Assembly: GCF_932526225.1 (NCBI RefSeq)
Contig: NC_064036.1
Coordinates: 2,542,001 to 2,606,000 of the forward strand
DNA length: 64,000 nucleotides
Source of the DNA: Nematostella vectensis
Lineage: Eukaryota > Cnidaria > Anthozoa > Actiniaria > Edwardsiidae
Direction of reading: 5' to 3'
Positions 33,481-44,969 of this stretch are shown here, piece after piece (the first letter of the stretch is position 1; every line of letters starts with the position of its first letter). The translations under genes and the position numbers were made by a program. The notes below the pieces were generated by a model. It was not told where the DNA came from. It did no database searches and saw nothing but the letters and a program-made list of their open reading frames with translations.

Positions 33481-36400
33481 TCATTCCCAGGCTTTTCCGG
33501 GTCCGCTCGCCGTTAAAGGCAAAGGCATCACAGACATCGGGTTTCGCCTTTTGACTTTCCACCTTTTTCGCACTACTTCTTTCTCAAAGTGTTCCTCATG
33601 TAAAGTATCAAAATTGCCATCATTAGAGGTTTCAGGAGGTAATAACCTATTGGCTGTAGTGGCGGGAAGCGGTGTTAGAGGTCTGTTGGCTGTCTTGAAG
33701 GGGAGGGATGGTAGAGGTCTGTTAACTGTGTGGGAGGGGAGGGGTGGTAGAGGTCTGTTAACTGTCCGGGAGGGGAGGGGTGCTAGAGGTCTAGTGCAAA
33801 ACTTTGAGGGGAGTGGTGGTAGAGGTTTGGTGAGAGCATCAGTGGGGAGGGGCGGTAGAGGTCTGGTGAGAGCATCAGTGGGGAGGGGTGGTAGAAGTCT
33901 GGAGATAGCATTAGAGGGGAGGGGTGGTAGAGGTCTGGTGATAGCCTTCTTGTCTTTGTTGTTCACTGTCTCACCCTCCGTGTCCTTGTTTTCCTTTGTC
34001 ATGTCCTTGTTTTCCTTTGTCTTGTTCTTGTTGTTCTTTGTCTTGTCCTTGTTTTCCTTTGTCTTGTCCTTGTTTTCCTTTGTCTTGTCTTTGTTTTCCT
34101 TTGTCTTGTCCTTGTTTTCCTTTGTCTTGTCTTTGTTTTCCTTTGTCTTGTCCTTGTTTTCCTTTGTCTTGTCTTTGTTTTCCTTTTTCATGTCTTTGTT
34201 TTCCTTTTTCATGTCTTTGTTTTCCTTTGTCTTGTCCTTGTTTTCCTTTTTCATGTCTTTGTTTTCCTTTGTCTTGTCCTTGTTTTCCTTTTTCATGTCT
34301 TTGTTTTCCTTTGTCTTGTCCTTGTTTTCCTTTTTCATGTCTTTGTTTTCCTTTGTCTTGTCCTTGTTTTCCTTTGTCTTGTCCTTGTTTTCCTTTGTCT
34401 TGTCCTTGTTTTCCTTTGTCTTGTCCTTGTTTTCCTTTGTCTTGTCCTTGTTTTCCTTTGTCTTGTCCTTGTTTTCCTTTGTCTTGTCTTTGTTTTCCTT
34501 TGTCATGTCCTTGTTTTCCTTTGTCTTGTCTTTGTTTTCCTTTGTCTTGTCCTTGTTTTCCTTTGTCTTGTCTTTGTTTTCCTTTGTCTTGTCCTTGTTT
34601 TCCTTTTTCATGTCTTTGTTTTCCTTTGTCTTGTCTTTGTTTTCCTTTGTCTTGTCCTTGTTTTCCTTTGTCTTGTCCTTGTTTTCCTTTGTCTTGTCCT
34701 TGTTTTCCTTTGTCTTGTTCTTGTTGTTCTTTGTCTTGCTCTTGACGGTGTTTGTCCCTTTAGAATGTAGTTCCTCTTTCATCGCCATGCTATCTTCCCT
34801 TTCTACGCTTTTGTTGTAGTTCTTTTTCTTCCCTTTCTTACTCCCTTTCTTATCCTCAACGCTTTTCTCCGCAGTCCCGATGATGGTATTCTCAGCATGC
34901 ATTGTTTTTTCATCCTTCTTTGCCGCATTCGTTTGGTCCTTCTTCTTACTAAAAAAACGTTTAACCTTCGATGCGTTAACTTCGCCCTTATCACTGTCAT
35001 CTAAGAAAGAAAACAAAAAAGACTAAGAAAGAAAGCCAAAGTCAGTAAAGGAAATTTCCTTTTTGCTACTCTGGCCCCCGGAGGGCGATGTTTTTTTTTT
35101 ACCTCTATCTTGATTCTTTCAACAATATCTTTCTCACCTCCTAAAATATTTTTTTATTCTGTTTTTCTTTTTTTTTCAAATTGGAAAAAAAGGTGGAACA
35201 CTACATTGATACAAGCGGACATTATACAAAATTACAAAATATCTTATTTTCACCAAAAAGCTGTTTTTATAGATAACTTCGTTAAGCCTGTAAGCCAAAC
35301 CAATCTAAATGATCCCTCACCTTTCTTGTCACTCATCGAAGCAACGCCTCCGTCATTCTGTTGACAAGTCTCGAAAGTGACGTCATAGATCTCTGCGTGA
35401 AGCTTCCATGGCTTTTTCCATCTAAACTCAACTTGACGACCCCAGAGGTGGAACGAGAGGAACAAGTTGTTTTTCGGCTTCTTTGCCGAAGCTTTGCCAT
35501 TAGTAACGCACTGAAAAATAACAATCAATCTGAATAACTTATGACTTTGGGAATACACTAAGTGCTGAGTGATGGAAAGGGGAGATACGCAATAAAAAAC
35601 CTTAAAGCCCGGGCGAACAAAAAATAACATATTGATGCCATACACATTTCCTCACACCCATCCCAGTTGATGCGCATTCCCTTCCTCCCATTACAGTTGA
35701 TGCGCATTCCCTCACACCCATCACACTTGATGCGCATTCCCTCCCACTCATCACAGTTGATGCGCATTCCCTCCCACCCATCACAGTTGATGCGCATTTC
35801 CTCCCACCCATCACAGTTGATGCGCATTCCCTCCCACTCATCACAGTTGATGGGCATTCCCTCCCACTCATCACAGTTGATGCGCATTCCCTCCCACTCA
35901 TCACAGTTAATGGGCATTCCCTCCCACTCATCCCAGTTGATGCGCATTCCTCCCACTCATCACAGTTGATGGGCATTCCCTCCCACCCATCACTGTTGAT
36001 GCGCATTCCCTCCCACCCATCACAGTTGATGCGCATTCCCTTCCTCCCATTACAGTTGATGCGCATTCCCTCACACCCATCACACTTGATGCGCATTCCC
36101 TCCCACTCATCACAGTTGATGCGCATTCCCTCCCACCCATCACAGTTGATGCGCATTTCCTCCCACCCATCACAGTTGATGCGCATTCCCTCCCACTCAT
36201 CACAGTTGATGGGCATTCCCTCCCACTCATCACAGTTGATGCGCATTCCCTCCCACTCATCACAGTTAATGGGCATTCCCTCCCACTCATCCCAGTTGAT
36301 GCGCATTCCTCCCACTCATCACAGTTGATGGGCATTCCCTCCCACCCATCACTGTTGATGCGCATTCCCTTCCACCCATCACAGTTGATGGGCATTCCCT

Positions 36401-38236
36401 CCCACCCATCACAGTTGATGCGCATTCCCTCCCACTCATCACAGTTGATGGGCATTCCCTTCCACCCATCACAGTTGATGCGCATGCCCTCCCACCCATC
36501 ACAGTTGATGCGCATTCCCTCCCACCCATCACAGTTGATGGGCATTCCCTCCCACCCATCACAGTTGATGCGCATTCCCTCCCACTCATCACAGTTGATG
36601 GGCATTCTTTCCACTCATCACAGTTGATGGGCATTCCCTCCCACTCATCACAGTTGATGGGCATTCCCTCACACCCATCACAGTTGATGCGCATTCCCTC
36701 CCATCTATCACAGTTGATGCGCATTCCCTCCCACCCATCACAGTTGATGCGCATTCCCTCCCACCCATCACAGTTGATGGGCATTCCCTCCCACCCATCA
36801 CAGTTGATGCGCATTCCCTCCCACTCATCACAGTTGATGGGCATTCTTCCCACTCATCACAGTTGATGGGCATTCCCTCCCACTCAACACAGTTGATGGG
36901 CATTCCCTCCCACCCATCACAGTTGATGCGCATTCCCTCCCACCCATCACAGTTGATGCGCATGCCCTTCCACCCATCACAGTTGATGCGCATTCCCTTC
37001 CACCCATCACAGTTGATGCGCATTCCTCCCACTTATCATAGTTGATGCTCATTCCCTTCCACCCATCACAGTTGATGCGCATTCCCTCACACCCATCACT
37101 GTTGGTGCGCATTCCCTCCCACTCATTACAGTTGATGCGGTCTGAAATATTGACCGCAATGACTAAACAAGTCCGAACTTGGTCCAGTGAAAACCTGTTT
37201 AAACTAGAAAGCACCACTACAAGATAATGGTTAGCTGTGTCTATATCTTTTATTTGCCTACCTTTGGAGAAGCCTCGGCCGTGGGGCCTGGTTTCTTAGA
37301 GGGTGTGGGTGCTCCGTACAGATCTCTCACGGTGGGCAGTCTGCTAGTCGAGGCATTGGTTGCCACAGGGATCCCATTGCCACTAGCGCTGGACGTGATG
37401 GGTTCACACGAGAAGGGAGCCATGGATGGTGAATGGTGCTCCAATGTGTTGTGTCCTCCTATTGCCGCCTGTGATTGGGTTGACATAGATATTGAAAATT
37501 TCGTGTTTCAACAGTCTTTCAGTCACAAAACCTTACAAAATATTGTGTCCGTTATATCGAGGACGATTTCCGCTTTATGGACTTTTTAGTTATAGAACTT
37601 GACTGAAGAATGTAGAATCTGATTTTTCTTTCATTAAGGTAGTTCGCTAGTTCACGGTATACAAGAGAGATGGAAAAAATAGAACATGCATGCGTGAAGT
37701 TCGAATCTGAAAGTATGTACAAACTAATAAAATATTATTGTTTTATCTCACCAAACCGTTAGCCTGAACAGTTAATCAAAGTAAAACTAGTGTTAAATAC
37801 GAGATGCCTGCACAGCCCACATAATGCAAAGATGAAAAACATTTTGAAATAAGAGGAAAAATATTTTGCTCAAAATAGTGTTAATGTTTTTTTGATAGAA
37901 AACAAAGCGCGCGCGCATATTGACTTTCGTAAGAAATAGATTAATTAAAAAAAAGATTAAGATCAATACCTTGTCCTCCCGCTTCTTCTTGTCTTTCTTC
38001 CCCGGCCTTTCACCTTCACCTCCGGGTGACCGGCCCTGATCCCATCTGATCAGACTTTCGTGCCAATTTGGCGCGTTGTCGGGAGCAATTGGTACAACTC
38101 CCTCACGCGTACGTGTCGCGTCGTCCATCTCACGCGTGTTATTGCGGTGAACACGCACACGGAACCATTCACGCGCGCCAACACAGTAGTTCGTGAGAAC
38201 CGTGGCAATCGCTAAAAAATCTTCAAAATTGGCCAT
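33481..38236 (-). CDS. Unrecognised four-exon gene: lysine-rich heptad array plus SH3-ligand-like proline array
   Basis: Exons 38236-37970, 37468-37262, 35510-35321 and 35000-33481 join in phase (0, 0, 1) to give 727 residues. I do not recognise the family. Exon 1 encodes a short hydrophobic or helical start (MANFEDFLAIATVLTNYCVG) and a charged stretch. Exon 2 is Ser/Pro/Thr-rich. Exon 3 encodes a possible folded piece (FLSFHLWGRQVEFRWKK). Exon 4 has a basic leader, about 33 heptads of KTKENKD/MKKENKD (34003-34720), then about eight copies of a proline motif near RPLPPLP (33640-33960), and a basic tail. RPLPPLP is the classical class I Src-SH3 ligand. A cytoplasmic scaffold is plausible inference only. 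The heptad array could form a highly charged helix. Whether all four exons form one transcript rests on splice sites, phase and shared strand. Confidence 0.72.
34003..34720 (-). repeat. 21-bp coding minisatellite (KTKENKD heptads)
   Basis: About 34 units of 21 bases, in frame with exon 4 of the lysine-rich gene. Two main variants (KTKENKD and MKKENKD) alternate in blocks. Open frames on the plus strand here are shadows of the repeat. Confidence 0.93.
35650..37136 (-). repeat. 30-bp minisatellite, about 49 copies, with a 359-bp higher-order duplication
   Basis: Unit is gatgcgcattccctcccacc followed by catcacagtt. It fills the intron between exons 2 and 3 of the lysine-rich gene. A block at 35671-36029 recurs at 36030-36388, including the same 29-base unit at both places (about 35941 and 36300). 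Several frames stay open because 30 is a multiple of three. Occasional 29-base units break any one frame, so I do not call it coding. Confidence 0.94.
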
Positions 38237-39003
38237 TGCAATAAAGGATTTTCTTCAAATGAAACGTTGATTTGCGAGAAACGATGATCAAGCAACTCAA
38301 AGACGCTGGGGTCAATTATGACTAATTAGCTTTGTGACGTCATTTAATTGACAAACGAACGCGCCGTGACGTGAATAAGCCTCGTTTTCGTGTTCAACGC
38401 AAGAATTCCTTTTTAGATATCCATCCAAAGGCCATACACTCAAGATGTTTTTCGTATATGCTTATATATAAAAAGTTAGAAGATGTATATATATGTTGTT
38501 ATCATTCATATTCTCGTTTTATGTGTAAAGTCAATCTTATTTTGTGTACATATACAAATGCCACATAACTTGCAATACCATTTTTTTCTATCAATCCCTT
38601 TTATTTATCAACCAGTTCCATATGTACAATTGATTGGCCATATCTTCACTGATAAACTCGAACTGCTGTTGCGTCTCTCTTAGCTACTGGCTACCCTTCT
38701 TTCGTGCGAACAGCACTTTTATTGTATCCTGGCTACCTTTGTTTTCGATCTGCGCACCGCATTTTCTATCAGTGGTTTATTAGCGTGCATGGACCTTTTC
38801 ATCAGTAAGTCCTGCCCTTATTTTTGAGTGCACATCATACGTATATCCTGCTACGCTTTTCGACTGCGCATCGCACTTTCTATCAGTGTTTCCTTTGTTA
38901 ACCGTCTTGAATGTCCACTCATTCTTATTTCAGTAAATCACGTCTTTGACTGCTCTGTCAGTATTTCTTGGGCCCTATCGCCCCCTTTATAAATATCCCC
39001 TGG
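38237..39003. other. Intergenic between the lysine-rich gene and the next GPCR
   Basis: AT-rich, probably promoter sequence of the lysine-rich gene near 38240-38400 and the GPCR 3' UTR near 39000. Diverged repeats of a ctatcagtg...tgcgcac type occur at 38690-38900. Confidence 0.4.
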
Positions 39004-40122
39004 CTAGCATTTTTGAGTGCACATGCTATCCTTTTCCTTTATCGTGGAAAGGCGTCGCGTTTCCATTCTCTCACTGCCTGAAGGCGTTCGGTTGAGATGA
39101 GAAATATTCAACCTACAAGGACCACCGTATGGGATGTTATTGAAATTTGTCAATCTACGCTGATTGTTCCGCCCCCTATATCCGCGTGAATTGTAGTTGA
39201 TGATAGTCAGTCTATCTGTTATACAGCAAGGACAAAGCATTCGTCGGATGATCCGGCCAAAGCGCTTACTCTGAAGACTATACAGTATCGGGTCCAAACA
39301 AGCATTTAAAGACACGAACATAATGGCAAAGTTGTACGTCTTGGAGTTGTAGTCAACAAGGGCGGGGCCTGTCACGTGATACAACATGTAGCACAATGGC
39401 AAGGGAAGCCAACAGACTGTATACGAGACAGTGACGGCGAGAAGGACCAATGTCACGCGCTTACGGAATCTACACGACGCCAAGTTTGCAGCGTTAAGTA
39501 CACCCGCAGACTGGCGCCCCCACAAATGTTTCACAATCCCCGCATATGCCACTGTCATCATAGCCAAGGGCATGACAAAGTCCATTATAAAAAGCACAAC
39601 AGAGTACACCCTGCCTACCATCACATTCCCCCATTTCTCGTCGCAAATCCTCAGGTCTTTGTTATACTTAGAAGAGTAGATAGAGGGAGATTCCAATGCC
39701 ACGCCGTATATCCAGCTCAAGACAATGATGAGGTTGAGTTTTCGCTTAGAGGTCCTCGCGAGGCCGCGGTGGGGACGCAGGATGGCGAAGTAGCGCTCAT
39801 ACGCAATAGCAACAAGCGTAAACGCCGATGCTTGACCTCCAACCCATGATAAGTCCCTCACGAACTTACACAAGACGTCCCCGGCATTGCCCCGGGGGTG
39901 CGTCAGAATGAACCTGAAGGTGAAACGAGGGAGAACGAAAACTGCGGCTACTACATCTGCAATGGCTAAATTCACCAAGAGAAAATTGACGTTGGTCTGC
40001 ATGGCAGGGTTGCGGATCACCGCTAAGACCACTAACAAGTTGCCAATCAAGCTGACGACAGCCAGCACACAGGGTACCACAGCTTCGGCAATATCCCCGG
40101 GTGAATATCCCTCCTCCGTCAT
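39004..40122 (-). CDS. Class A GPCR, peptide-receptor-like, single exon
   Basis: 372 residues from the ATG at 40122. An earlier in-frame ATG at 40194 would add 24 residues that look like leader sequence, and the extracellular MTEEGYSPGD start fits better. Seven helices: GNLLVVLAV (helix 1), LVNLAIADV (helix 2), ERYFAIL after helix 3, CWLP (helix 6) and NACLDPILY (helix 7). Cysteines LCKF before helix 3 and RICDE in loop 2 can pair. The tail has a CPCC palmitoylation-like cluster and a long basic Asn/Arg-rich end. The pattern resembles neuropeptide receptors of the NPY, orexin or tachykinin type. Ligand unknown. Confidence 0.9.
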   Translation of the reverse strand: MTEEGYSPGDIAEAVVPCVLAVVSLIGNLLVVLAVIRNPAMQTNVNFLLVNLAIADVVAAVFVLPRFTFRFILTHPRGNAGDVLCKFVRDLSWVGGQASAFTLVAIAYERYFAILRPHRGLARTSKRKLNLIIVLSWIYGVALESPSIYSSKYNKDLRICDEKWGNVMVGRVYSVVLFIMDFVMPLAMMTVAYAGIVKHLWGRQSAGVLNAANLASCRFRKRVTLVLLAVTVSYTVCWLPLPLCYMLYHVTGPALVDYNSKTYNFAIMFVSLNACLDPILYSLQSKRFGRIIRRMLCPCCITDRLTIINYNSRGYRGRNNQRRLTNFNNIPYGGPCRLNISHLNRTPSGSERMETRRLSTIKEKDSMCTQKC

Positions 40123-40745
40123 CCTTATTCGGTGAAAACAAAATCGGCAGTTGATAAAAAGGTTATCGCCGTGAATATAAGAAAGAATTAGCATCGTGTG
40201 GACAAAACTTCCGAGATAAAGATAGAGTTACATTCACTGACGCCGCACTTGATTGACATATGGTTTCCGTACCAATTAAAAACTTCTGGATTTAGAAAAA
40301 AAGCAAATTATCGTGTTTCGCAAGACATGAATTCGATATTATAACCAAACAATAATTTTTTGTTATCTTTTTATTTTCGTACATTTTTTTTTTCAAAGCG
40401 GCTAACAGTTAGAGACCTTAAGACACAACTTCGTCGACAGTTAAGAACAACTGCATTATAATACCAATTACGAAAAAGTGTTCCGAAAGCTAGTTTTGTG
40501 TAGTCGTGTTTTGACATATCTGGCACCAAAAAAGTAACTTTATCTATTTCTTATGGACTTTTTTATTGTTTCTTCTTTGCAAGTGATTGTACACTGTGTA
40601 TCTTGTGATCTAACTGCACCTGCCCGCTCACAACTTGCGTTCACCAGCAAACAAAACAATCACGAAAGCGTTTTATGTCATATAGAGATATCTTGCTTTT
40701 GTTTGTTTTGCGTGTTCCATTTTAAGAGTGCAGTGTACAAGTGCG

Positions 40746-41070
40746 GTTGATAACTGAATAGCATAGAGGCGATTTTAGGGAACCCAATTCAACATGGCGT
40801 CGTGAAAATGTTGGTTTGATATTAGAGCTAGAAAAAGTGGTAGGTTCTGGCAATTTTGCTCCGGGATATCTTCGTTAGTTAAATTCGCCACATCAAATTA
40901 GCATCGTTCAACGTCATGTTACCCCCATACGCAGAGGTTTGTGTCGCTCGTTTATGATGTGAAGCGACACAAGCACACAGAAAGCTCTGCGCAGGGGGGT
41001 AGCGCCATGTTGAATTGCATTCCCTAAAATTTTCCCAGCATGCTTTTCGCTTATCAACTCGACCCAATCC
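40746..41070. mobile_element. MITE-like element with long terminal inverted repeats
   Basis: The left arm (40746-40804) and right arm (about 41003-41070) are inverted copies containing gttgataa, agcat, ttttaggga and caattcaacatggcg. A partial third copy of the outer arm (gggattgggtcgagttgat) lies at about 46625. No transposase. No clear target-site duplication found. Confidence 0.65.
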
Positions 41071-41733
41071 CCTGCGCATTCTGTACTCAAAATCGTCATG
41101 GCGTACCTAAATTGGAAAATAATAGACACTAATGAAAAACTAAATTGGTGACAATTTAAAGCAATTTTTCGTGCTGAAGATTGATGAGAGGGGCGCTGCA
41201 TCAGCCATATCGTCATATGAAGGGCCTCTTTCTTCGAAATATTTTTATATTTTTGCGGTCAGTATTGATGACGGAGTATGATCAGCCACGCCCTTGGGAC
41301 GGTAGCATCAACTTAACCCATCTTGGCAAATGCCACGGGGGGTGCGTAACTAAGCGTTTTTTCGCACATAACGGGATTGATAGCGGAGCTCCCATAGTCC
41401 GCTTGAGCGGAGCCCCATACTTAAGATAAAGTGGTATATAAAACAAATATGGTATAACAAATATTGGTAACCCATCGACTTGAGTTTTCGTGACGCGTCG
41501 TCCGTCCGTCACTTAAAAGCATCGTATGACATCCAAACAAGGCAGGTGTCATTTATGTGTCAAGGGAAATAAAAATCTTTGGTCACGTGATTTGTGACAT
41601 CATCGATGACGTATTTCGGTTTAAGCATTTCATTTATGTGAAAATGGCAAAATTTTCACTGGGGAGCATGTGCCTAGAACCCCCTATTAAATATTATTTA
41701 CACCCCGCCCTGAAAAATGGGCTCGAAATCAAC

Positions 41734-41734
<1 letters not shown>

Positions 41735-41765
<31 letters not shown>

Positions 41766-41769
41766 ACAC
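41735..41769 (+). repeat. Poly-C followed by (CA)n
   Basis: A C run of about 16 bases passes directly into about nine CA units. Confidence 0.92.
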
Positions 41770-42269
41770 TAGGGACACACGCAATCACACAATAATTTTC
41801 TTGTTTTAGGGGAGGGCCTTAATTTTTGGTCGCCTTTTTTGAGGGGGGTTCACCATTTTTATGCTTTAGATAATGACTTTCCCTTTTAAACAATGGTTTC
41901 TAATATTTGATTAAAATAATTCACGTTTAACACTTAATTTTGTGTCTTAAACCAGAACCAACAATGCACATCAATTTAACTCATATGTTGATTCTCTATC
42001 GGTAATTGACCTAGCTCCACTATTCTTTCAAAATACATAAAAATTTCATAAAACAATAAATCCATAAAAACTATGGGTTATGGTATTGTATGCGAAAGTA
42101 ATTTCTCGAGTACATTATTATTGATGAAGTTCTGTTAGTCATGACTTTTTTTGTCATCTCTTTTCCATCATGTTAAGCTCAACATATAAAATTTTCTATT
42201 CAGCAAATAACAGTTGTTCTGAATCGTAATTGATTCAGTCATTTTTAATTGTAATGCTTGGAGTGTCAT

Positions 42270-42318
42270 CCAAGCATCAGTCAGCAGTCAGCATCAGCAG
42301 TCAGCATCAGCAGTCAGG
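42270..42318 (+). repeat. Short cagcagtcag repeat at the Copia breakpoint
   Basis: Several units of cagcatcagcagt lie exactly where the Copia reading frame ends, marking a rearranged junction. Confidence 0.75.
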
Positions 42319-42965
42319 AAGTATAGCACCCTATACTTCCTGACTTTGTTGGCCTCTGGAATATATACAAGATAAGACGGGCTCCCCTTATCATATCCCA
42401 GGAATACTCCCTTAGTACATCTGTCATCAAGTTTCTTTTTCATCTGTTTGTACGCAAAACACTCAGACCCAAAAACTCTCATGTTAGAGAGATTAGGCTT
42501 GCGCCCTGTCATGGCTTGGTACGGCGTTTGCTGTAGACGCTTATTAAAGCATCGATTGCGTATGTACCCAGCCGCAAATACTGCATAAGGCCAGAACTCT
42601 CTACTAACATTACCCTGAGTCAGTAGGCACCTTCCCATCTCAAAAAGAGTTCGCCAGTGGCGTTCAGCAGTGCCATTCTGGTGAGGGGAATTTGGACACG
42701 ATTTGCTATGGTTGATCCCATTCCTTAAAAGAAGAGACTCAAACTCATTTGAAATGAACTCACCACCTCCATCAGATCTTATGGTCTTCACTTTACCATA
42801 CGGGGCCATATCCGCCAAAAACCTTTCTGTCGCCCTAGTTGCGTAGCTCTTATTCTTCAAGAAATACACTGTTTCTGCACCTTTAAAATCATCAGTAAAA
42901 ACAATGCAATATCTAAAACCATCGCGAGCAATCGGATCAACTGGCCCTGCGAGATCTGTGTGTAC
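42294..42965 (-). pseudogene. Copia integrase core fragment
   Basis: Continues in the same frame directly after the TGA. It covers the rve integrase core (VHTDLAG, later SCPNSPHQNGTAERHWRTL with its catalytic Glu) and breaks off before the reverse transcriptase in the cagcagtcag repeat. Confidence 0.82.
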
Positions 42966-44519
42966 TCATTCTAATGGGGCCTTTGCTCTGGCATCTGGCT
43001 TTCTGTTACGACTATCTGCCAGCTTACCTAAAATGCAGGTACTACAATCTCCTGACTTGACACTACCTTTGCCACTAACCTTCATTCCGTCTACAACGGC
43101 TTCTAGCTTAAGGATGTCATCATAATTACAGTGGCCTAGAATTGCATGCAATTCCTTAATGTCTCGTGTGTAGTTAACAGAATCACACTTAACATTCTTA
43201 TCATACACATTAAGGTAATACAATCTACCGTCCTTCTCTATATTGAATATAGTTCCATCCTTGTACTTCAGCTCAGCATGGTCTGGCTGGAAAGTTACCC
43301 AGGCTCCCTTCTCTGTTGCAGCTTGTACTGAGAAGATATCTTGGAGGTAGGAAGGGACAAACAGGGCCTTCGTTAGAGTAGCCTTCTTGGGGTTTCCATT
43401 CACGTCGAGAAGGGTGACTTCTACATCTCCTCGCATAAGGGCGATATTGTTAGCTCTGGTTCCATTTGCTAACTCTATGAAGTGCTTTGAAGGATTAAAC
43501 TCAGTGTCAAATCTGGTGAATTTGGATTTGTATGTTATAATATGGCTTGTGGCGCCACAGTCCACCAGAAGTAATTTAGGTTTTCCAGTATCAGCTTCAC
43601 TTGAACCTGCTTTCACTTTTCTCACTTTAAAAACAAATGAGTGGTCATCCTCCTCTTCATCTTCTTCCTTCTCTGTCACCTGGTTCACCTTGTCCGTTTG
43701 TCTACCCCTTTGTCTGCGGCACGCGGAATCATTATGGGTAGCAGAACGGCACGTACTGCACCACATCTCGCTCCTTCGCTTCTCGGGGGCTGTGCAAATA
43801 CGGGCTATATGTCCTTGTTGGTTGCACTTAAAACATGTGATATCCCCATTCCTCCTGGGCTTGTGTTGTCTACCTTGTTCGGAAGAAACATTCTTGGTCT
43901 TCATGACGGAATCCATCTCAGTTGTTCTGGATTTCTCGGTGTCTTCAAAACTCCTGAGAGCGACCTTGAACTCGGTGAAGGTTTGCTGTTTATCACTTTG
44001 GGTGATGACAACAACAAATGGCTTAAAACTCTCTGGCAAACCCTTGAGAACCATCGCAATCAGTAGGCTATCTGTCACTGTTTCTTTGGCATTCTTGAGA
44101 GCTGTGGCTGCTTTCTCAGCCCTTATTATATACTCTGTGACAGATTCGTCGGGCGATTTCACGGGCGACGTCAACTCGGTGTAAAGCGAAATTACACGTG
44201 GCTTCCCGGTTCCAGCGTAATGTTCTCGTAAAATCTTCAGCGCTTTTCTTCCATCATCAGTTGCATCTCTCATAACTAATGACAGGCTCTTGTCATCGAG
44301 AAATTGTATCAGCTCGGCAAATGCTTCTTCGTTCTTCGAGGCATCAACTACGCTCTCGGCAAGGATGATATCTTTCAATTTCTGAAGCTTCATGTATCCT
44401 AGAAACTTTATCTCCCATTGTTCGTATCTTCTTTCATCTCCATCGAAAAGAAGGCGCCCGTACCTTCCAGTGGCAACTCGCCTGGGCCCATAACTTGTTG
44501 GATTAGTTGCAGCGCTCAT
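42966..44519 (-). CDS. Copia gag, protease and pre-integrase part
   Basis: 517 residues. The Copia gag region (UBN2-like, residues about 30-220) is followed by a CCHC zinc knuckle ([14 protein letters not shown]), an aspartic protease with VDCGATSHI, and a GAG-pre-integrase HxxxH/CxxC segment (LHAILGHCN and CSTCILGK). It ends at a TGA at 42968-42966. This is not the usual gag-pol border, so the stop is probably a mutation rather than programmed readthrough. Confidence 0.88.
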   Translation of the reverse strand: MSAATNPTSYGPRRVATGRYGRLLFDGDERRYEQWEIKFLGYMKLQKLKDIILAESVVDASKNEEAFAELIQFLDDKSLSLVMRDATDDGRKALKILREHYAGTGKPRVISLYTELTSPVKSPDESVTEYIIRAEKAATALKNAKETVTDSLLIAMVLKGLPESFKPFVVVITQSDKQQTFTEFKVALRSFEDTEKSRTTEMDSVMKTKNVSSEQGRQHKPRRNGDITCFKCNQQGHIARICTAPEKRRSEMWCSTCRSATHNDSACRRQRGRQTDKVNQVTEKEEDEEEDDHSFVFKVRKVKAGSSEADTGKPKLLLVDCGATSHIITYKSKFTRFDTEFNPSKHFIELANGTRANNIALMRGDVEVTLLDVNGNPKKATLTKALFVPSYLQDIFSVQAATEKGAWVTFQPDHAELKYKDGTIFNIEKDGRLYYLNVYDKNVKCDSVNYTRDIKELHAILGHCNYDDILKLEAVVDGMKVSGKGSVKSGDCSTCILGKLADSRNRKPDARAKAPLE

Positions 44520-44648
44520 GATGGAGGAAAACTATCGTGGATTACACAAAGACACATAAAGACACGCCATCTTGGTTAGCTCCCGAATCTCGAAGAACAT
44601 CCGGGATCTTTTATTTGTATAATCATACACAGGGATCCCATCCCATGA

Positions 44649-44905
44649 GATCACACTCTAACAAAACCCAATCGCCACTTCTCTAAGACTCTATCATCCC
44701 CTACCCCCTCTCTAAAACCCAATCATCACTTCTCTAAGTCTCTATCATCCCCTACCCCCTCTCTAAAACCGAATCACCACTTCTCCAAGACTCTATCATC
44801 CCCTACCCCCTCTCTAAAACCCAATCACCACTTCTCTAAGACTCTATCATCCCTATCCAATCACCACATCTCTAAGACTCTATCATCCCCTACCCCCTCT
44901 CTAAA
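44649..44905 (+). repeat. 51-bp minisatellite, about five copies
   Basis: The ctaccccctctctaaaaccc block recurs at 44701, 44752 and 44803 (51 bases apart), with diverged or partial copies on each side. Confidence 0.85.
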
Positions 44906-44969
44906 ACCCCATCAACTCCCGTCTAAAACACAATCAACACATCTCTAAAACCCATGAGAAGGGGCTTTT

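Larger units (their letters stand above)
40123..42293. other. Intergenic with a MITE and a C/CA tract
   Basis: Holds the inverted-repeat element at 40746-41070 and the C/CA run at 41735-41769. Otherwise AT-rich with no gene that I can support. Confidence 0.5.
42294..44519 (-). mobile_element. Truncated Copia (Ty1/copia) LTR retrotransposon
   Basis: Gag through integrase are present in the Copia order. Reverse transcriptase and RNase H are absent. No LTR pair was recognised on either side, so the element is a fragment. Confidence 0.88.

Noticed and set aside
33551-34819. Long plus-strand frame of LFSFVLS repeats
   Set aside because: It is the antisense shadow of the 21-bp KTKENKD array. The minus-strand frame has splice sites, a unique N-terminal part and a proline array; this one has none.
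35602-37032. Several overlapping minus-strand frames with a MRINCDGWEG repeat
   Set aside because: The 30-bp unit leaves frames open, and 29-base units shift the frame. It lies in an intron of a consistent gene model.
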